43,636 bases of DNA from JAAFIP01 sp043728315 (GCA_043728315.1 JAYTMT010000008.1:1-43636); one strand, 5' to 3'. Shown: positions 7,686 to 16,499, counted from the stretch's first letter. Notes: generated from the letters alone by a model not told the origin. Numbers and translations are program-made.

Positions 7686-8688
7686 GTCTGGAAGCTCGCA
7701 GGCTGAAGCTGATCAGGTCGCGGCTAATCTGGTGATGGCCAATTTGATGGGGCATGACTCGCACGGCGTGGGCATGCTGCCGCGCTATGTGGATGCGGTG
7801 CTCGAAGGCGGGCTAAATCCCAATACATCCGTCAAAACCCTGCTCGATGCTGGTGCGCTGCTCAGCCTTGACGGCCAGCGCGGCTATGGCCAAGCGGTGG
7901 GTGCGCAAGCGATGCAGATGGGCATTGCACGCGCCAAGCAGCAAGGCAGCTGCATCATGGCGCTGGGTAATGCGCACCATCTTGGGCGTATTGGGCACTG
8001 GGCTGAAATGGCGGTTGGTGAGGGTTTGGTGGCTATCCATTTTGTGAATGTGCTCTCGCGCCCCATCGTGGCTGCGTGGGGCGGGGCGGATGGGCGTTTT
8101 GGCACCAATCCTTGCTGCATTGGGGTGCCAATTGAAGGCAAAGCGCCATTTATTTTAGACTTTGCCACCAGCCGCGTGGCCCAAGGCAAGATGCGTGTGG
8201 CGCACAACGAGGGCAGGGCGGTGGAGGCGGGGCTTTTGATAGACGAGGGCGGTGTGCCCACCACGAATCCTGGCGTAGTGGTGGTGCCGCAAGCCGCAGG
8301 TCTGTTTGGTGCGCTGCTTCCATTTGGAGAGCACAAGGGCTATGGGCTGGCTGTGGCCTGCGAGCTGTTGGGCGGTGCGCTCACGGGTGGCGGTGCATGG
8401 CACAGGCAGGCCGATGACAAGCGCGCCGTGCTCAACGGCATGCTCACCATATTGATCGACCCTGCCAAGCTGGGCACGCAAGAGGCTATGCAGCGCGAGG
8501 CCAGCGCCTTCATCGATTGGCTCAAAGCCAGCCCTGCCCAAGCCGGATTTGACAGCGTGCAAATTGCAGGCGAGCCTGAGCGCGCTAAGCGCGCTCAGCG
8601 CGAGCGCGATGGCATCGATATTGACGACACCACATGGGCTGAAATCGTAGCAGCCGGACACAAAGTAGGATTAAAAAACCAGCTATGA
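7627..8688 (+). CDS. Malate/L-lactate/ureidoglycolate dehydrogenase family (Ldh2/YiaK) oxidoreductase
   Basis: A 353-residue NAD(P)-dependent dehydrogenase of the Ldh2 fold (family includes YlbC, YiaK, ComC). Motifs are GHDSHGVGMLPRY (about residues 42-54, with the catalytic His), NAHHLGRIGHWAE, GTNPCCIGVP, ILDFATS and GEHKGYGLA. The likely role is reduction or oxidation of a 2-keto/2-hydroxy acid from the sugar-acid pathway. The first 20 residues are encoded by a dispersed repeat that also supplies the ATG, so the N-terminal helix looks replaced. The in-frame ATGs at 7735 and 7747 are too far inside the conserved region to be original starts. The GTAGGGTG preceding 7627 is a plausible ribosome site. 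It overlaps the next gene by 4 nt. Confidence 0.88.
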   Translation: MKKTSNVSVIRSYAASIIVASGSSQAEADQVAANLVMANLMGHDSHGVGMLPRYVDAVLEGGLNPNTSVKTLLDAGALLSLDGQRGYGQAVGAQAMQMGIARAKQQGSCIMALGNAHHLGRIGHWAEMAVGEGLVAIHFVNVLSRPIVAAWGGADGRFGTNPCCIGVPIEGKAPFILDFATSRVAQGKMRVAHNEGRAVEAGLLIDEGGVPTTNPGVVVVPQAAGLFGALLPFGEHKGYGLAVACELLGGALTGGGAWHRQADDKRAVLNGMLTILIDPAKLGTQEAMQREASAFIDWLKASPAQAGFDSVQIAGEPERAKRAQRERDGIDIDDTTWAEIVAAGHKVGLKNQL

Positions 8689-10148
8689 CAGCAACACACT
8701 CGGCCGATTCTGGCCAACGACTGAACCAAGCCGCATTAGCTGCCATGCGAAACACTGGCGTGCACAGCAGTGCCGCGCAAAGCGCCAGCATCCAGCTGCC
8801 AAACTACCCCCGTACTGGCTTAGTGCCCAGCGTGGTGCATCTGGGCCTAGGCGCTTTTCACCGCGCCCACCAAGCCTTGGTGTTTGACAGCCTCTTGGCC
8901 GCTGGCGATATGCGCTGGGGGCTGTGCTCAGTGGGCATGCGCAGCGCCCAGCTGGCCGATGACTTGACTGCACAAGACGGCCTTTATGCCGTGCAAATTG
9001 CCAGCCGCGCTGGCAGCGCTTGGCGCGTAGGAGGGGCGATTGTGCAAACCAGCGTGGCCGCGCGTGAACGGGGCGCAGTAGTGCAAGCCATTGCACGGCC
9101 ACAAACTCGCTGGCTGACCCTGACGGTAACTGAAAAAGCCTACGACGCAGCACTGGCTGCATTGATTGTGGATGGCCTTGCCCTGCGGCATGCCCAAGGT
9201 TTACAAGGTATCACAGTAGCATCGTGCGACAACCTGCAAAACAATGGCCGCACGTTGCAAGCCCTGTGTGTGGCACAGGCCAAGGTGCACAGTGCGGCGC
9301 TAGCCGACTGGGTGGTGCAGCAGTGTGCATTCCCTAACAGCATGGTCGACCGCATCGTGCCCGCAGCCACGCCAGAGCGCCTGCAAAGCGCCAAAGAAGC
9401 CTTGGGCTTAGAAGACCGCTGCGCACTGGGCACAGAGGGTTTTTGGGAATGGGTGATTGAGCGCAAATTCGTGGACGCATCTGACGAAGCCGCGCTGGTA
9501 TCGCAAGGCGTGCTGGTGGTGGACGATGTGCTGCCTTTTGAAGAGGCCAAGCTGCGCATGCTTAACGCCAGCCACACGGCCATGGCCTGCATAGGCGCGG
9601 TGGCGGGTTTGCAGGTGATAGAGCAGTGTATCAACCAGCCTGCGGTGCTGCGCTATGTGACGGGACTCAACCGCTTGGAGGTGTCGCCCCATGTGCGCCG
9701 GCCGCAGTGGCAGGCGTATTTAGACGCGCTCATAGCCCGCTGGCAAAACCCTGCCTTGCTGCACAGCGTGCACCAAATCGCCACCGACAGCAGTATCAAA
9801 ATATCGCAGCGCTTTCCGCCCTGCATTTTGGGGCAATTGGCCGCTGGGCAAAGCATCGAACACTTGGCCTTTGCAGCTGCGGCGTGGATGCGCTATGCAC
9901 GCGGTGTGGACGAAGCGGGTGCTAGCTATGCGGTGAATGACCCACTGGCGCAGCGCGTGCAAGCCTTGGCGCGTGAACATGCAGGTGATGCAGTGGCCAC
10001 CGCGCAAGTGCTGGGCGGCATGAGTGAGATTTGGGGCGACAGCTTGGTAAGCCATGCACTCTGGCTCTCCCGCGTTAGCCATTGGCTGCAAGCGATCCAA
10101 AGCCACGGCATCTTGGCGGCCACTGCCATGTGCGCCGACGGCGTATGA
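8685..10148 (+). CDS. uxuB: Mannitol dehydrogenase family; D-mannonate oxidoreductase/fructuronate reductase
   Basis: A 487-residue long-chain polyol dehydrogenase. The N-terminal Rossmann domain carries VHLGLGAFHRAHQAL (about residues 44-58), and the C-terminal helical domain carries the Lys-Asn-containing stretch EEAKLRMLNASHTAMA. The length matches UxuB (about 486). UxuB interconverts D-fructuronate and D-mannonate with NAD(H). The gene starts inside the previous stop (ATGA overlap) and ends inside the next start, so it is translationally coupled. Its neighbour is D-mannonate dehydratase, the next step, which supports the mannonate assignment over tagaturonate. Confidence 0.85.
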   Translation: MTATHSADSGQRLNQAALAAMRNTGVHSSAAQSASIQLPNYPRTGLVPSVVHLGLGAFHRAHQALVFDSLLAAGDMRWGLCSVGMRSAQLADDLTAQDGLYAVQIASRAGSAWRVGGAIVQTSVAARERGAVVQAIARPQTRWLTLTVTEKAYDAALAALIVDGLALRHAQGLQGITVASCDNLQNNGRTLQALCVAQAKVHSAALADWVVQQCAFPNSMVDRIVPAATPERLQSAKEALGLEDRCALGTEGFWEWVIERKFVDASDEAALVSQGVLVVDDVLPFEEAKLRMLNASHTAMACIGAVAGLQVIEQCINQPAVLRYVTGLNRLEVSPHVRRPQWQAYLDALIARWQNPALLHSVHQIATDSSIKISQRFPPCILGQLAAGQSIEHLAFAAAAWMRYARGVDEAGASYAVNDPLAQRVQALAREHAGDAVATAQVLGGMSEIWGDSLVSHALWLSRVSHWLQAIQSHGILAATAMCADGV

Positions 10149-11371
10149 ACCAGCAACACACCATTACCAACGCCCGCGTGGTGGTCTGCAGCCCCGGCCG
10201 CAACTTTGCCACCCTCATCATCGAAACCGACCAAGGTTTGGTGGGTATTGGCGATGCCACACTCAACGGCCGCGAACTGGCCGTGGCCAGCTACCTCACC
10301 GACCACATCATTCCCTGCCTGATCGGCAAAGACGCAGCCCGCATTGAAGACATTTGGCAATACCTGTACAAAGGCGCGTATTGGCGGCGCGGGCCAGTGA
10401 CGATGAGCGCCATTGCGGCGGTGGACACTGCGCTGTGGGATATCAAGGCCAAGGCGGCGAATATGCCGCTGTACCAGCTCTTGGGCGGGCGCAGCCGCGA
10501 GGCAGTGATGGTCTATGGCCACGCCAATGGCCAAGACATAGCCCACACCGTAGACGAAGTGCTGCGCCACAAAGAAGAGGGATATATCGCCATCCGCGCG
10601 CAAAGCGGCGTGCCGGGCATGCACAAGGTGTATGGCGTGAAAGCCAGCGGCCAAGCCAGCTACGAACCTGCGGATTCTGCCCTGCCCAGTGAACACGACT
10701 GGAGCAGCGAGAAATACCTGCGCCACACGCCTAAGCTATTCGATGCCGTTCGCAGCGCTGTGGGACCCGACATTCACCTGCTGCACGATGTGCACCACCG
10801 CCTCACGCCCATCGAAGCGGCGCGCCTAGCCAAATCCCTAGAACCCCACCAACTGTTCTGGATAGAAGACCCCACCCCAGCCGAGAACCAAGCCAATTTT
10901 CGCCTGATACGCCAACACAGCACCACGCCACTGGCCGTGGGCGAAGTGTTTAATTCGCTGTGGGATTGCAAACAACTCATCGAAGAGCAGTTGATTGACT
11001 ACATCCGCGCCACCGTGGTGCATGCGGGCGGGATCACGCATTTGCGCCGCTTGGCCGACTTTGCCGGCATTTACAACGTGCGAATGGGCTGCCACGGCGC
11101 AACAGACTTAAGCCCCGTGTGCATGGGCGCTGCCCTGCACTTTGACACATGGGTGCCCAATTTTGGAGTGCAGGAGCTGATGCCGCATTCTGAGGCCACC
11201 AACGAGGTGTTCCCCCACGACTACCGCTTTGAGCGCGGCTTTATGTATTGCGGCGAAACGGCGGGGCACGGCGTGCAGTTTAACGAGGCCTTGGCCGCAA
11301 AGTATCCTTACAAACGCGCTTATCTGCCAGTGAATCGCCTAGCGCATGATGGAACGCTGTGGAATTGGTGA
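10145..11371 (+). CDS. manD: D-mannonate dehydratase ManD (enolase superfamily)
   Basis: A 408-residue enolase-superfamily enzyme of the ManD/RspA group, converting D-mannonate to 2-keto-3-deoxy-D-gluconate. The ManD-specific residues are visible: Arg151 and Tyr163 (RAQSG, KVYG), metal ligands Asp215, Glu241 and Glu267, His217 of DVHHRLTP, and His318 of GCHGATDLSP. The start is ATG 10145, overlapping the uxuB stop (ATGA); an earlier in-frame ATG at 10082 would lie inside uxuB. It is the last gene of the operon and is followed 2 bp later by a dispersed repeat copy. ManD is analogous to, not homologous with, the iron-dependent UxuA. Confidence 0.92.
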   Translation: MNQQHTITNARVVVCSPGRNFATLIIETDQGLVGIGDATLNGRELAVASYLTDHIIPCLIGKDAARIEDIWQYLYKGAYWRRGPVTMSAIAAVDTALWDIKAKAANMPLYQLLGGRSREAVMVYGHANGQDIAHTVDEVLRHKEEGYIAIRAQSGVPGMHKVYGVKASGQASYEPADSALPSEHDWSSEKYLRHTPKLFDAVRSAVGPDIHLLHDVHHRLTPIEAARLAKSLEPHQLFWIEDPTPAENQANFRLIRQHSTTPLAVGEVFNSLWDCKQLIEEQLIDYIRATVVHAGGITHLRRLADFAGIYNVRMGCHGATDLSPVCMGAALHFDTWVPNFGVQELMPHSEATNEVFPHDYRFERGFMYCGETAGHGVQFNEALAAKYPYKRAYLPVNRLAHDGTLWNW

Positions 11372-11372
11372 T

Positions 11373-11434
11373 TTTAAGAAAAATACCACCAACGTCAGCG
11401 TCATATGGTCATAGTATGCTTCTAAATATATAGC
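11373..11434 (+). repeat. Dispersed ~60-bp repeat, copy B (intergenic)
   Basis: Just downstream of manD. It contains AAGAAAAATACC, then GTCAGCGTCATATGGTCATA and ends TATATAGC. TTAAG replaces the TTATG of copies A and C, so there is no start codon, but the reading frame through the core is still open and gives NVSVIWS before TAG. It lies between convergent manD and slmA. Confidence 0.75.
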
Positions 11435-11441
11435 AAATACT

Positions 11442-12101
11442 TTACCCCAGCATTAGACTTAAAGACGCTTCCAAGCCTTCAGTAGGCAGCTTTTTGAAGC
11501 CAGACCGTGCATACCGCTGCAAACGCCCCGCGCAAAACGCCGCCAACACCGAGGCGCTGATCTGAGCGGCAACGGTTGGCGTGGGGTGGCCGCTAGATTC
11601 GAGCTGCTTGCGCAGCACCTGTTTGAGCGAAGACTCAATCTTGTCAAAAAACAAATTCATGCGCTGCTGCAAACGCTCGTTTTCAAACACCAGTGCATCT
11701 CCCACCATCACGCGCGCCATGCCGGGGTTTTTTTCGCCAAACTGCAGCAGCATAGCCACCATTTTGCTGGCCTGTGCGTTGCCTTGCGCTTCGCGCTCGG
11801 CTATTTGGTTCACCAGCCCGAGTACGCTTTGCTCAATGAACTCGATCAAGCCTTCAAACATTTGCGCCTTGCTGGCGAAATGGCGGTACAGCGCGGCTTC
11901 GCTCACGTCCAGCTTGGCAGCCAGTGCGGCGGTGGTCACGCGCTCTGCGCCGGGTTGCTCGAGCATGCTGGCCAGCGCCTGCAAAATCTGCACGCGGCGC
12001 TCACCGGGCTTGGGGCGTTTGCGGGCATTGGCCTGACTGGCAGCGCTGTCGTGCGCATCGGCAGATGAATCTAGGGGGGAATCGGTGGTGGCTTGGCTCA
12101 T
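11442..12101 (-). CDS. slmA: Nucleoid occlusion factor SlmA-like TetR protein
   Basis: A 219-residue TetR-fold protein. Residues about 30-80 form the helix-turn-helix (VTTAALAAKLDVSEAALYRHFASKAQM), followed by MFEGLIEFIEQSVLGLVNQI, matching SlmA as I know it. In E. coli SlmA binds chromosomal sites and blocks FtsZ ring assembly over the nucleoid. Close linkage to argB is usual for slmA in Burkholderiales, from memory. The start at 12101 (MSQATTDSP) avoids running into the upstream kinase gene; a longer frame to 12239 would overlap it. Residues 1-28 are a polar, low-complexity tail. It begins 10 nt after the kinase stop, so it is probably the last gene of the argB operon. Confidence 0.82.
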   Translation of the reverse strand: MSQATTDSPLDSSADAHDSAASQANARKRPKPGERRVQILQALASMLEQPGAERVTTAALAAKLDVSEAALYRHFASKAQMFEGLIEFIEQSVLGLVNQIAEREAQGNAQASKMVAMLLQFGEKNPGMARVMVGDALVFENERLQQRMNLFFDKIESSLKQVLRKQLESSGHPTPTVAAQISASVLAAFCAGRLQRYARSGFKKLPTEGLEASLSLMLG

Positions 12102-12111
12102 GGAAATAGGC

Positions 12112-13632
12112 TTATAAAGACGCTGCAATTCTCGCATATGGCCCATTGGGGAAAACCAGAGTGATGCGCAGGCCGCGCGCCACCCCGCCCGCTGAGTTGG
12201 CATCCTGCAATTGCAGGCTCGCGCCGTGGCTGCGGGCAATCTCTTGGGCTATGGCCAAGCCCAGCCCATTGCCCTGAGCGGCCGTGCCCGCCACCCTGTA
12301 AAAGCGCTCTAAAACCTTCTCGCGCTCGGCGGCATCGATGCCCGGTCCGTTGTCTTCCACCTCTAAAAAAGCCTGCTCGGCCCTGCCGCAGCGAATCGTC
12401 ACGCGCCCGCCTTGGGGGGTGTATTGGATGGCGTTGTCCACCAAATTGGCCAGCAGCTCACGCAGCAGCCATTCGTAGCCTTGCACGGCAATTGGCTGGG
12501 CTTCCATGCCAAGGTCAATTTGCTTGGCCATGGCGGCATCAAGTTGCTGGCCCAGTACTTCTTCGCACAGGGTTTGCAAATCCACACGGCTGGTGGCTTG
12601 CGCGGCGGCAGAGTTTTCATCAGCGCGCGAGAGCGCCAGTAGCTGGTGTGCCAACTGCGAGGTGCGGCGTGTGGCGCTTTGCAGACGCAGGATTTCATCT
12701 GCTTCTAAATAGATAGCGAATTGAGACCTTTTGACGCTGACATCGCCATTTTTTTCTGTAAATACGGTGGATTTTTCGTCTACAGGCAGTGTAAGCGCGC
12801 GCTCAGCTGCCGACTTGCGCGTTACCAGCTGTGCCCAAGCCTCCACCTGCGCTTGCAGCGCTGCCAGCGGCGTGCGCAGCTGGTGGGCGGCATCGGCCAC
12901 AAAGCGGCGCTGGTTCTCGCTTTGCGCGTTCACCGTGGCAAACAAGCGGTTGAGCGAATTGACCAGTGGCTGCACCTCTTGCGGCGATTTTTCGGTATCT
13001 ATAGCACTCAAGTCTCGTGGCGAGCGGCGCTCCACCGCGTCTTTGAGATCTATGAGTGGTTTCAAAGCGCGCGCAATGGCAAAGTTCACGGCAAATGCAG
13101 CGGCAATGGTGAGCAGCAAATTGGGCAACAAAATCTTGAAAATCAGCGATTGCACCCAGTTTTGCTGCGGGTCTGACCCGTCAGCCAGCTGCACCACCAC
13201 TTCGCCAGCGGCAGTTTTAGCACGCTGCGCCACCACGCGAAAAGTGGTGCCGCTGCTGATTTCGCTGTGAAATTCGGGCTCAAACGTGGTGGGTGTGGGT
13301 GAATTGAGCCATATATCACCCGTGAGTACATTGCCCTGCAAATCGCTCACGGCATAGCCAGCTGAGCCCACGCGAGGCTTGAGAAAATCCTCAATAGCAG
13401 GCGCTAGCAAAATCACAGGTGGTTCATTGGGCTTTTGGCCCAAACCCACAATCGAATCCACCATCAGGGGCACCAAGCGCAGCAGGCGCTGGTCTTGCTG
13501 TATGGCGGCGCTGCCCGCGCTTTGGTAGTCAAACCATGCGCTCACCATGGCAAAAATGCTTAGCGGCAGTAAAAGCAGGGTAAGCAGCCTGCTTTGCAAG
13601 CCTGTGCTCAGACCGCTGCGGTTGTTGCTCAT
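12112..13632 (-). CDS. Two-component sensor histidine kinase (TctE/QseC-like) with repeat-derived insert
   Basis: A 506-residue inner-membrane kinase. Membrane segments are at about 13-33 and 163-186, a periplasmic sensor of about 130 residues lies between them, a HAMP-like linker follows, and then the DHp domain with FVADAAHQLRTPLA (phospho-acceptor His250). The ATPase domain has the N box (LLANLVDNAIQYTP, about 393-406), DNGPGID (427-433) and GNGLGLAI (454-461). Residues 291-311 (FTEKNGDVSV and onward to LEA) are encoded by a dispersed repeat. This places an extra loop of about 20 residues between the two DHp helices, before ILRLQSATRRTSQLAHQLLALSRAD-type sequence. The partner is the response regulator 96 nt upstream. 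The stimulus is unknown. Confidence 0.9.
   Translation of the reverse strand: MSNNRSGLSTGLQSRLLTLLLLPLSIFAMVSAWFDYQSAGSAAIQQDQRLLRLVPLMVDSIVGLGQKPNEPPVILLAPAIEDFLKPRVGSAGYAVSDLQGNVLTGDIWLNSPTPTTFEPEFHSEISSGTTFRVVAQRAKTAAGEVVVQLADGSDPQQNWVQSLIFKILLPNLLLTIAAAFAVNFAIARALKPLIDLKDAVERRSPRDLSAIDTEKSPQEVQPLVNSLNRLFATVNAQSENQRRFVADAAHQLRTPLAALQAQVEAWAQLVTRKSAAERALTLPVDEKSTVFTEKNGDVSVKRSQFAIYLEADEILRLQSATRRTSQLAHQLLALSRADENSAAAQATSRVDLQTLCEEVLGQQLDAAMAKQIDLGMEAQPIAVQGYEWLLRELLANLVDNAIQYTPQGGRVTIRCGRAEQAFLEVEDNGPGIDAAEREKVLERFYRVAGTAAQGNGLGLAIAQEIARSHGASLQLQDANSAGGVARGLRITLVFPNGPYARIAASL
12701..12760 (-). repeat. Dispersed ~60-bp repeat, copy D (inside the kinase gene)
   Basis: Read on the minus strand it has GAAAAAAATGGCGATGTCAG, then CGTCAAAAGGTCTCAATTCG and CTATCTATTTAGAAGC, aligned with copies A-C. 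It is in frame with the kinase and encodes residues 291-311, with core GDVSVKRSQFAIYLEA. The frame is the same one used by copies A and C. Confidence 0.75.
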
Positions 13633-13728
13633 CGTGCTGGCGGTGTTAAATCAGGCGCAGCTTGGACAAAATTTGGGGGCGCGGAGAACTTGGGGAGGAA
13701 TCGGTGTTCAAACTTCATACCAGCTGCT

Positions 13729-14415
13729 TTAAAGCGCCAACGCCGCGCCCGCAGCGTGCTCCAGTCGGTAGCCAAACCCTCGAATCGAGCGCAGCGCAAT
13801 ACCGTGGGGCTCAAGCTTGCCCCGCAAGCGCGATATATACACCTCCACCGCATTGGCGGTAATCTCTTTGTCCCAGCCAGTGAGGGCTGCCAAAATCTTG
13901 TCTTTAGCCGCGGGTTTGGGCGCTTGAATCAGCAGGTATTCCATCACAGTCCACTCTCTGGGGCCCAAATCCAGCGATTGGCCGTTGGCATGGGCTTGTC
14001 GCAGGGCAGTGTCTAGCGTGAGCGCTCCAAAGCTCAATGTGGCCGATGTGGCGGCCTGTGAGCGGCGCAGCAGAGCACGCAAACGCGCCAGCAGCTCAGG
14101 AAGCTCAAAGGGTTTGACCATGTAGTCATCCGCCCCGCCATCGAGCCCCTGCACACGGTCGCTCAGGGCATCGCGCGCGGTCAAAATCAATATGGGAAGT
14201 GCATACGCGTTTTGCCGTATTCGCCGCGTGAGCTCTAGGCCGTCAGCGCGTGGCAGTCCAATGTCAATAATCGCCGCATCGAACACCTCAGTAGCCATCA
14301 CATCGAGGGCCCGTTCCGCGCTGCCCACCCAGTCCACCGCATAGCCCGCGCCCGTGAGCCCCAGCTTGATCCCGCTGGCCACCATCACGTCGTCTTCGAC
14401 TAGGAGCAGGCGCAT
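13729..14415 (-). CDS. OmpR/PhoB-family response regulator
   Basis: A 228-residue regulator. The receiver domain (1-115) has the acidic pair Asp8/Asp9, phospho-acceptor Asp51 (IIDIGLPRADG), Thr79 and Lys101 (MVKPFEL). The C-terminal winged helix (about 128-220) has LGPREWTVMEYLL and ITANAVEVYISRLRGKL plus the IRGFGYRL end. It is closest in style to TctD/QseB. It starts 7 nt downstream of argB and precedes the kinase on the same strand, so all are probably one transcript. Its targets are not evident here. Confidence 0.93.
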   Translation of the reverse strand: MRLLLVEDDVMVASGIKLGLTGAGYAVDWVGSAERALDVMATEVFDAAIIDIGLPRADGLELTRRIRQNAYALPILILTARDALSDRVQGLDGGADDYMVKPFELPELLARLRALLRRSQAATSATLSFGALTLDTALRQAHANGQSLDLGPREWTVMEYLLIQAPKPAAKDKILAALTGWDKEITANAVEVYISRLRGKLEPHGIALRSIRGFGYRLEHAAGAALAL

Positions 14416-14422
14416 GGCTAGG

Positions 14423-15331
14423 CTAGTGGCTACGAATCATCGTGCCATAAGCCTGATCCGTCAAAATCTCCAAAAGCATAGCGTGCGGCACCCGTCCGTC
14501 AATGATATGCACCGCATTCACCCCGCTCTTGGCCGCATCCAGCGCCCCCGCAATCTTGGGCAGCATGCCGCCCGATATGGTGCCATCGGCAAATAATTCA
14601 TCAATTTGCCGCGCCGACAAGTCCGTCAGCAGCTTGCCCGATTTGTCCAGCACACCGGGCGTGTTGGTTAGCAGCATGAGCTTTTCAGCTTTCAAAACCG
14701 TAGCAAGCTTTCCCGCCACCACGTCCGCATTGATGTTGTAGCTCTCGTTATTCTCGCCAAAACCAATCGGGCTAATCACCGGAATAAAAGCATCGTCTTG
14801 CAGCGCCTTCACCACGCTAGGGTCAATCGACTCAATATCCCCCACCTGCCCCAAATCATGCTCCACGCTCGGGTCTTTGTTGTCAGTCATTTTGAGCTTT
14901 TTAGCCCGAATCAAGCCACCATCGCGTCCCGTAAGCCCGACCGCCTTGCCACCAGCAGCGTTGATCAGCCCCACAATGTCTTGCTGCACCTCACCGGCCA
15001 GCACCCATTCCACCACTTCCATAGTCTCGGCATCGGTCACCCGCATGCCCTGAATAAACTCCCCCTTCTTACCCAAACGCCCCAGCGCCGCCTCAATCTG
15101 CGGCCCCCCACCATGCACCACCACGGGGTTCATGCCCACCAGCTTAAGCAAAACCACGTCCTCAGCAAAATCCGCCTGCAGCGCAGGGTCAGTCATCGCA
15201 TTGCCCCCATATTTGATCACCAGCGTCTTGCCATGAAAGCGGCGAATATAAGGCAGCGCCTGCGCCAGAATCTCCGCTTTGTCGCGCGGCGTGATGTGGG
15301 AGAGGTCGGGGGAGGTGGGTGCGTTAGTCAT
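14423..15331 (-). CDS. argB: Acetylglutamate kinase
   Basis: A 302-residue ArgB that phosphorylates N-acetyl-L-glutamate with ATP, the second step of arginine synthesis. Visible motifs are IKYGGNAM, VVHGGGPQIEAAL and INADVVAGKLA. The N-terminal extension of about 25 residues before the kinase core (ARDKAEILAQALPYIRRFHGKTL-like region) is the form found in arginine-feedback-inhibited enzymes, which have an N-terminal helix. It is the first gene of the minus-strand unit and is divergent from the polysaccharide locus. The 71-bp spacer (15332-15402) must hold promoters for both sides, but I could not assign clear -35/-10 boxes. Confidence 0.96.
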   Translation of the reverse strand: MTNAPTSPDLSHITPRDKAEILAQALPYIRRFHGKTLVIKYGGNAMTDPALQADFAEDVVLLKLVGMNPVVVHGGGPQIEAALGRLGKKGEFIQGMRVTDAETMEVVEWVLAGEVQQDIVGLINAAGGKAVGLTGRDGGLIRAKKLKMTDNKDPSVEHDLGQVGDIESIDPSVVKALQDDAFIPVISPIGFGENNESYNINADVVAGKLATVLKAEKLMLLTNTPGVLDKSGKLLTDLSARQIDELFADGTISGGMLPKIAGALDAAKSGVNAVHIIDGRVPHAMLLEILTDQAYGTMIRSH

Positions 15332-15402
15332 AGGGTTAATGATAGGGGCATGTCAATTACAATCTGAGTATATTCTTTTGAACTACCCATCCGTTTCATA
15401 TT

Positions 15403-16497
15403 GTGCAAGTTGCATTTTCTTTTGATGAGCTATTGCGCTTAGATGCGTTTTCTGCGGGCTTGACCTCACTGTTAGTCAGTGTACTTTTAGTCATCACTGC
15501 CAAATGGCACGGTTTGTATTCTTTGGACAGCACCCAAGGCGTGCAAAAATTCCACAACCAGCCAACTCCACGTATTGGTGGAATTGCTATAACACTGGCC
15601 GTATTGGTAGGCTTGGCCATTTCATCACAGGAGCCTATTGCTGCTGCTAAACGCGCCATTTTGATGGGTATCATATTGGCCGGATTACCAGCATTTGTCT
15701 TTGGCCTGCTTGAGGATTTAACCAAAAAAGTCAGCGTTCGTGCTCGTTTGATAGCCACAGTTATCTCTGGATTCATAGGCTGGGGTATCACAGGGGTGTC
15801 CATCCATAGCGTAGGCATTCCGGCTGTTGACTGGTTACTTGGTTTCACTATTTGCTCTGTGCTCTTAACAGGCTTTGCAGTGGGCGGTTTAGCCAATGCA
15901 GTGAACATGATTGATGGCTTTCATGGATTAGCAGCGGGATGTGTTTTGATCATGCTGACTGCATTTGGCGTGATTGCCCGCCAGGTCGGCGACATTCCGT
16001 TGGCCTTCAGCTGCTTAGTATTGGCAGGCGCTGTAGGAGGTTTTTTGCTAGTCAACTGGCCTTTTGGCAAGATCTTCCTTGGTGATGGTGGGGCGTATTT
16101 TGTGGGTTTTGCCGTTGGATGGGTCGCCGTGCTCTTGCCGCACCGCAATGCTGCCATATCGCCCTGGGTAAGCCTTTTAGTCTGCGCCTACCCCGTGCTA
16201 GAAGTGCTATTTAGCTATGTGCGCAAGGCCAGAAGACTTGGGCATCATCCGTCGCAACCCGATAGGGTGCATCTGCATATGCTCATTCACAGGCGAATCG
16301 TCAAAGTAAAACTCCATCGGCTATCTAATGGCATGCAAAATGGATTTACCTCTCCTTTTTGTTGGTTGATGGCTAGTGTTCCTGCTTTTGTGGCTGTCCA
16401 ATTTTATGGTAGCAGCTACACACTAGCAGTGTCATTTTTGCTGTGCGCACTTGGCTATGCTGTTCTATACAAGCGCCTCGTGCGTTTTAGGTGGTAA
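15403..16497 (+). CDS. Undecaprenyl-phosphate sugar-1-phosphate transferase (WecA/MraY family)
   Basis: A 364-residue integral membrane protein with about 10 hydrophobic spans. It should start lipid-linked glycan assembly by moving a HexNAc-1-phosphate from a UDP-sugar onto undecaprenyl phosphate. Family markers are TPRIGGIAI, LLEDLTKKVSVRARL (the DD motif appears as ED), NAVNMIDGFHGLAAG, FLGDGGAYFVGF, and the His-rich cytoplasmic loop GHHPSQPDRVHLHMLIHRR. The start is GTG at 15403; no good ribosome site is seen, so it is uncertain. It is the first gene of the polysaccharide island and the GC content starts to fall here. Confidence 0.9.
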   Translation: MQVAFSFDELLRLDAFSAGLTSLLVSVLLVITAKWHGLYSLDSTQGVQKFHNQPTPRIGGIAITLAVLVGLAISSQEPIAAAKRAILMGIILAGLPAFVFGLLEDLTKKVSVRARLIATVISGFIGWGITGVSIHSVGIPAVDWLLGFTICSVLLTGFAVGGLANAVNMIDGFHGLAAGCVLIMLTAFGVIARQVGDIPLAFSCLVLAGAVGGFLLVNWPFGKIFLGDGGAYFVGFAVGWVAVLLPHRNAAISPWVSLLVCAYPVLEVLFSYVRKARRLGHHPSQPDRVHLHMLIHRRIVKVKLHRLSNGMQNGFTSPFCWLMASVPAFVAVQFYGSSYTLAVSFLLCALGYAVLYKRLVRFRW

Positions 16498-16499
16498 GG

